Assembly (NCBI GenBank): GCA_022570795.1
Contig: JAKUDP010000006.1
Span: 1,302,001-1,366,000, forward strand
DNA from: Sphaerulina vaccinii
Lineage: Eukaryota > Ascomycota > Dothideomycetes > Mycosphaerellales > Mycosphaerellaceae
DNA length: 64,000 nucleotides
Direction: 5' to 3'
Position numbers and translations under genes: made by a program. The notes below the pieces were generated by a model, which worked only from the letters and a program-made list of their open reading frames with translations, ran no database searches and was not told the DNA's origin. Shown here in pieces: positions 63,602-64,000 of this stretch. Numbering within the stretch: position 1 is the stretch's first letter; the number at the start of each line of letters is the position of its first letter.

Positions 63602-64000
63602 TCAGACTCGGCTTGAATAGTCTTCTCTGTGCCACCAAGCCTCTATCACTAACCCCTCACGACTCATTAATTGGCTATTCCATCTAGGGCCGTACCTGGA
63701 AAACTTCGTTGGACAGTTGCACACTCCTGGAATCGATTTTCCAACAATACACCACCATCCAGGGGCGCAATGATCGTGTTCCCGCGAGACTGATGCGATC
63801 CAGCGCTTGTATTTACTGTGACCGTACAGATGAAATCTGTTAAGGGTGTAGTAATGCCCTCGGTACTTCTGTCGTAGAGCTCGATTGACTTGTAGCACAG
63901 AAGGGACGCGATAGGATTCGCTGACTACGATGTGACTATGCTTGGGAATGTAGTCGAGCTCGGGATCCTCGTGGAACTTGTCTTGGATAATGTCGATAAG
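63602..64000 (-). CDS. 2EXR-like protein, 5' end beyond the window
   Basis: The open frame enters from the right edge (codon boundary at 64000) and runs to a stop at 63602, 132 codons. It reads DIIQDKFHEDPELDYIP, then VPSVLQVNRALRQKYRGHYY and LNRFHLYGHSKYKRWIASVS. LLQVNRALRxEYxxxYY is a typical second block of 2EXR-like fungal proteins. The first block and start codon lie outside the window. A Cys-containing C-terminus (APGWWCIVGK; GVCNCP) follows. Partial, so the length is unknown. Confidence 0.55.
   Translation of the reverse strand, partial: LIDIIQDKFHEDPELDYIPKHSHIVVSESYRVPSVLQVNRALRQKYRGHYYTLNRFHLYGHSKYKRWIASVSREHDHCAPGWWCIVGKSIPGVCNCPTKFSRYGPRWNSQLMSREGLVIEAWWHREDYSSRV

Overview
The window looks like nuclear DNA of a filamentous ascomycete, most likely a Dothideomycete of the Capnodiales/Mycosphaerellaceae type. 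Evidence: genes have short GT-AG introns (about 45-80 nt) with CTAAC/CTGAC branch sites; the gene set is fungal (Csi2, EXS/Erd1, Izh3-type PAQR, 2EXR-type proteins, pectin methylesterase, secreted alpha-amylase); and three introns at 4.9, 5.9 and 55.0 kb are copies of one sequence, as in the introner-like elements described from Dothideomycetes. Genes lie on both strands. No operon, plasmid, phage, CRISPR, rRNA or tRNA feature was seen.

Layout. 0-4 kb: PHO80-like cyclin and an unknown protein with a probable 3' frameshift. 4.7-7.1 kb: a secreted NucA/NucB-like gene with two introner copies and an in-frame stop. 7.4-14.5 kb: kappa-type GST, two tandem 2EXR-type paralogues, Sad1/USP39, a degenerate SDR and mitochondrial IDH1. 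15-22.4 kb: a relic, a four-exon unknown protein, a Q/Y/G low-complexity protein, and a pair of mitochondrial-type membrane paralogues of which one is broken. 22.4-24.8 kb is gene-poor. 24.9-35.5 kb: a DUF8004-like protein, an EXS protein, an F-box-like protein, two tandem small secreted cysteine-rich proteins assembled here from short exons, and a large low-complexity protein. 36.7-43.3 kb: 2EXR and F-box genes with a partial duplicate, a small unknown protein, and three same-strand multi-exon genes (unknown, RING finger, FCF1). 44-51.5 kb: Csi2, nitronate monooxygenase, TPR protein, a two-repeat protein and an NAD-dependent epimerase. 52-57 kb: pectin methylesterase, alpha-amylase with the third introner copy, and a RING protein. 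57.5 kb to the end: a broken Cys-rich gene, a frameshifted 2EXR gene, an Izh3-type PAQR receptor and a 2EXR-like gene running off the right edge.

There is no single pathway cluster. Housekeeping genes (Sad1, IDH1, FCF1) are interspersed with secreted plant-polymer enzymes, candidate effectors and a decaying 2EXR/F-box family. The main novelty signals are the introner family with its conserved nested hairpin, the tandem secreted cysteine-rich pair, several lesions consistent with gene decay, and unusual introns in FCF1. All exon structures were read by eye from splice signals and frame continuity; they have not been tested against transcripts or databases.
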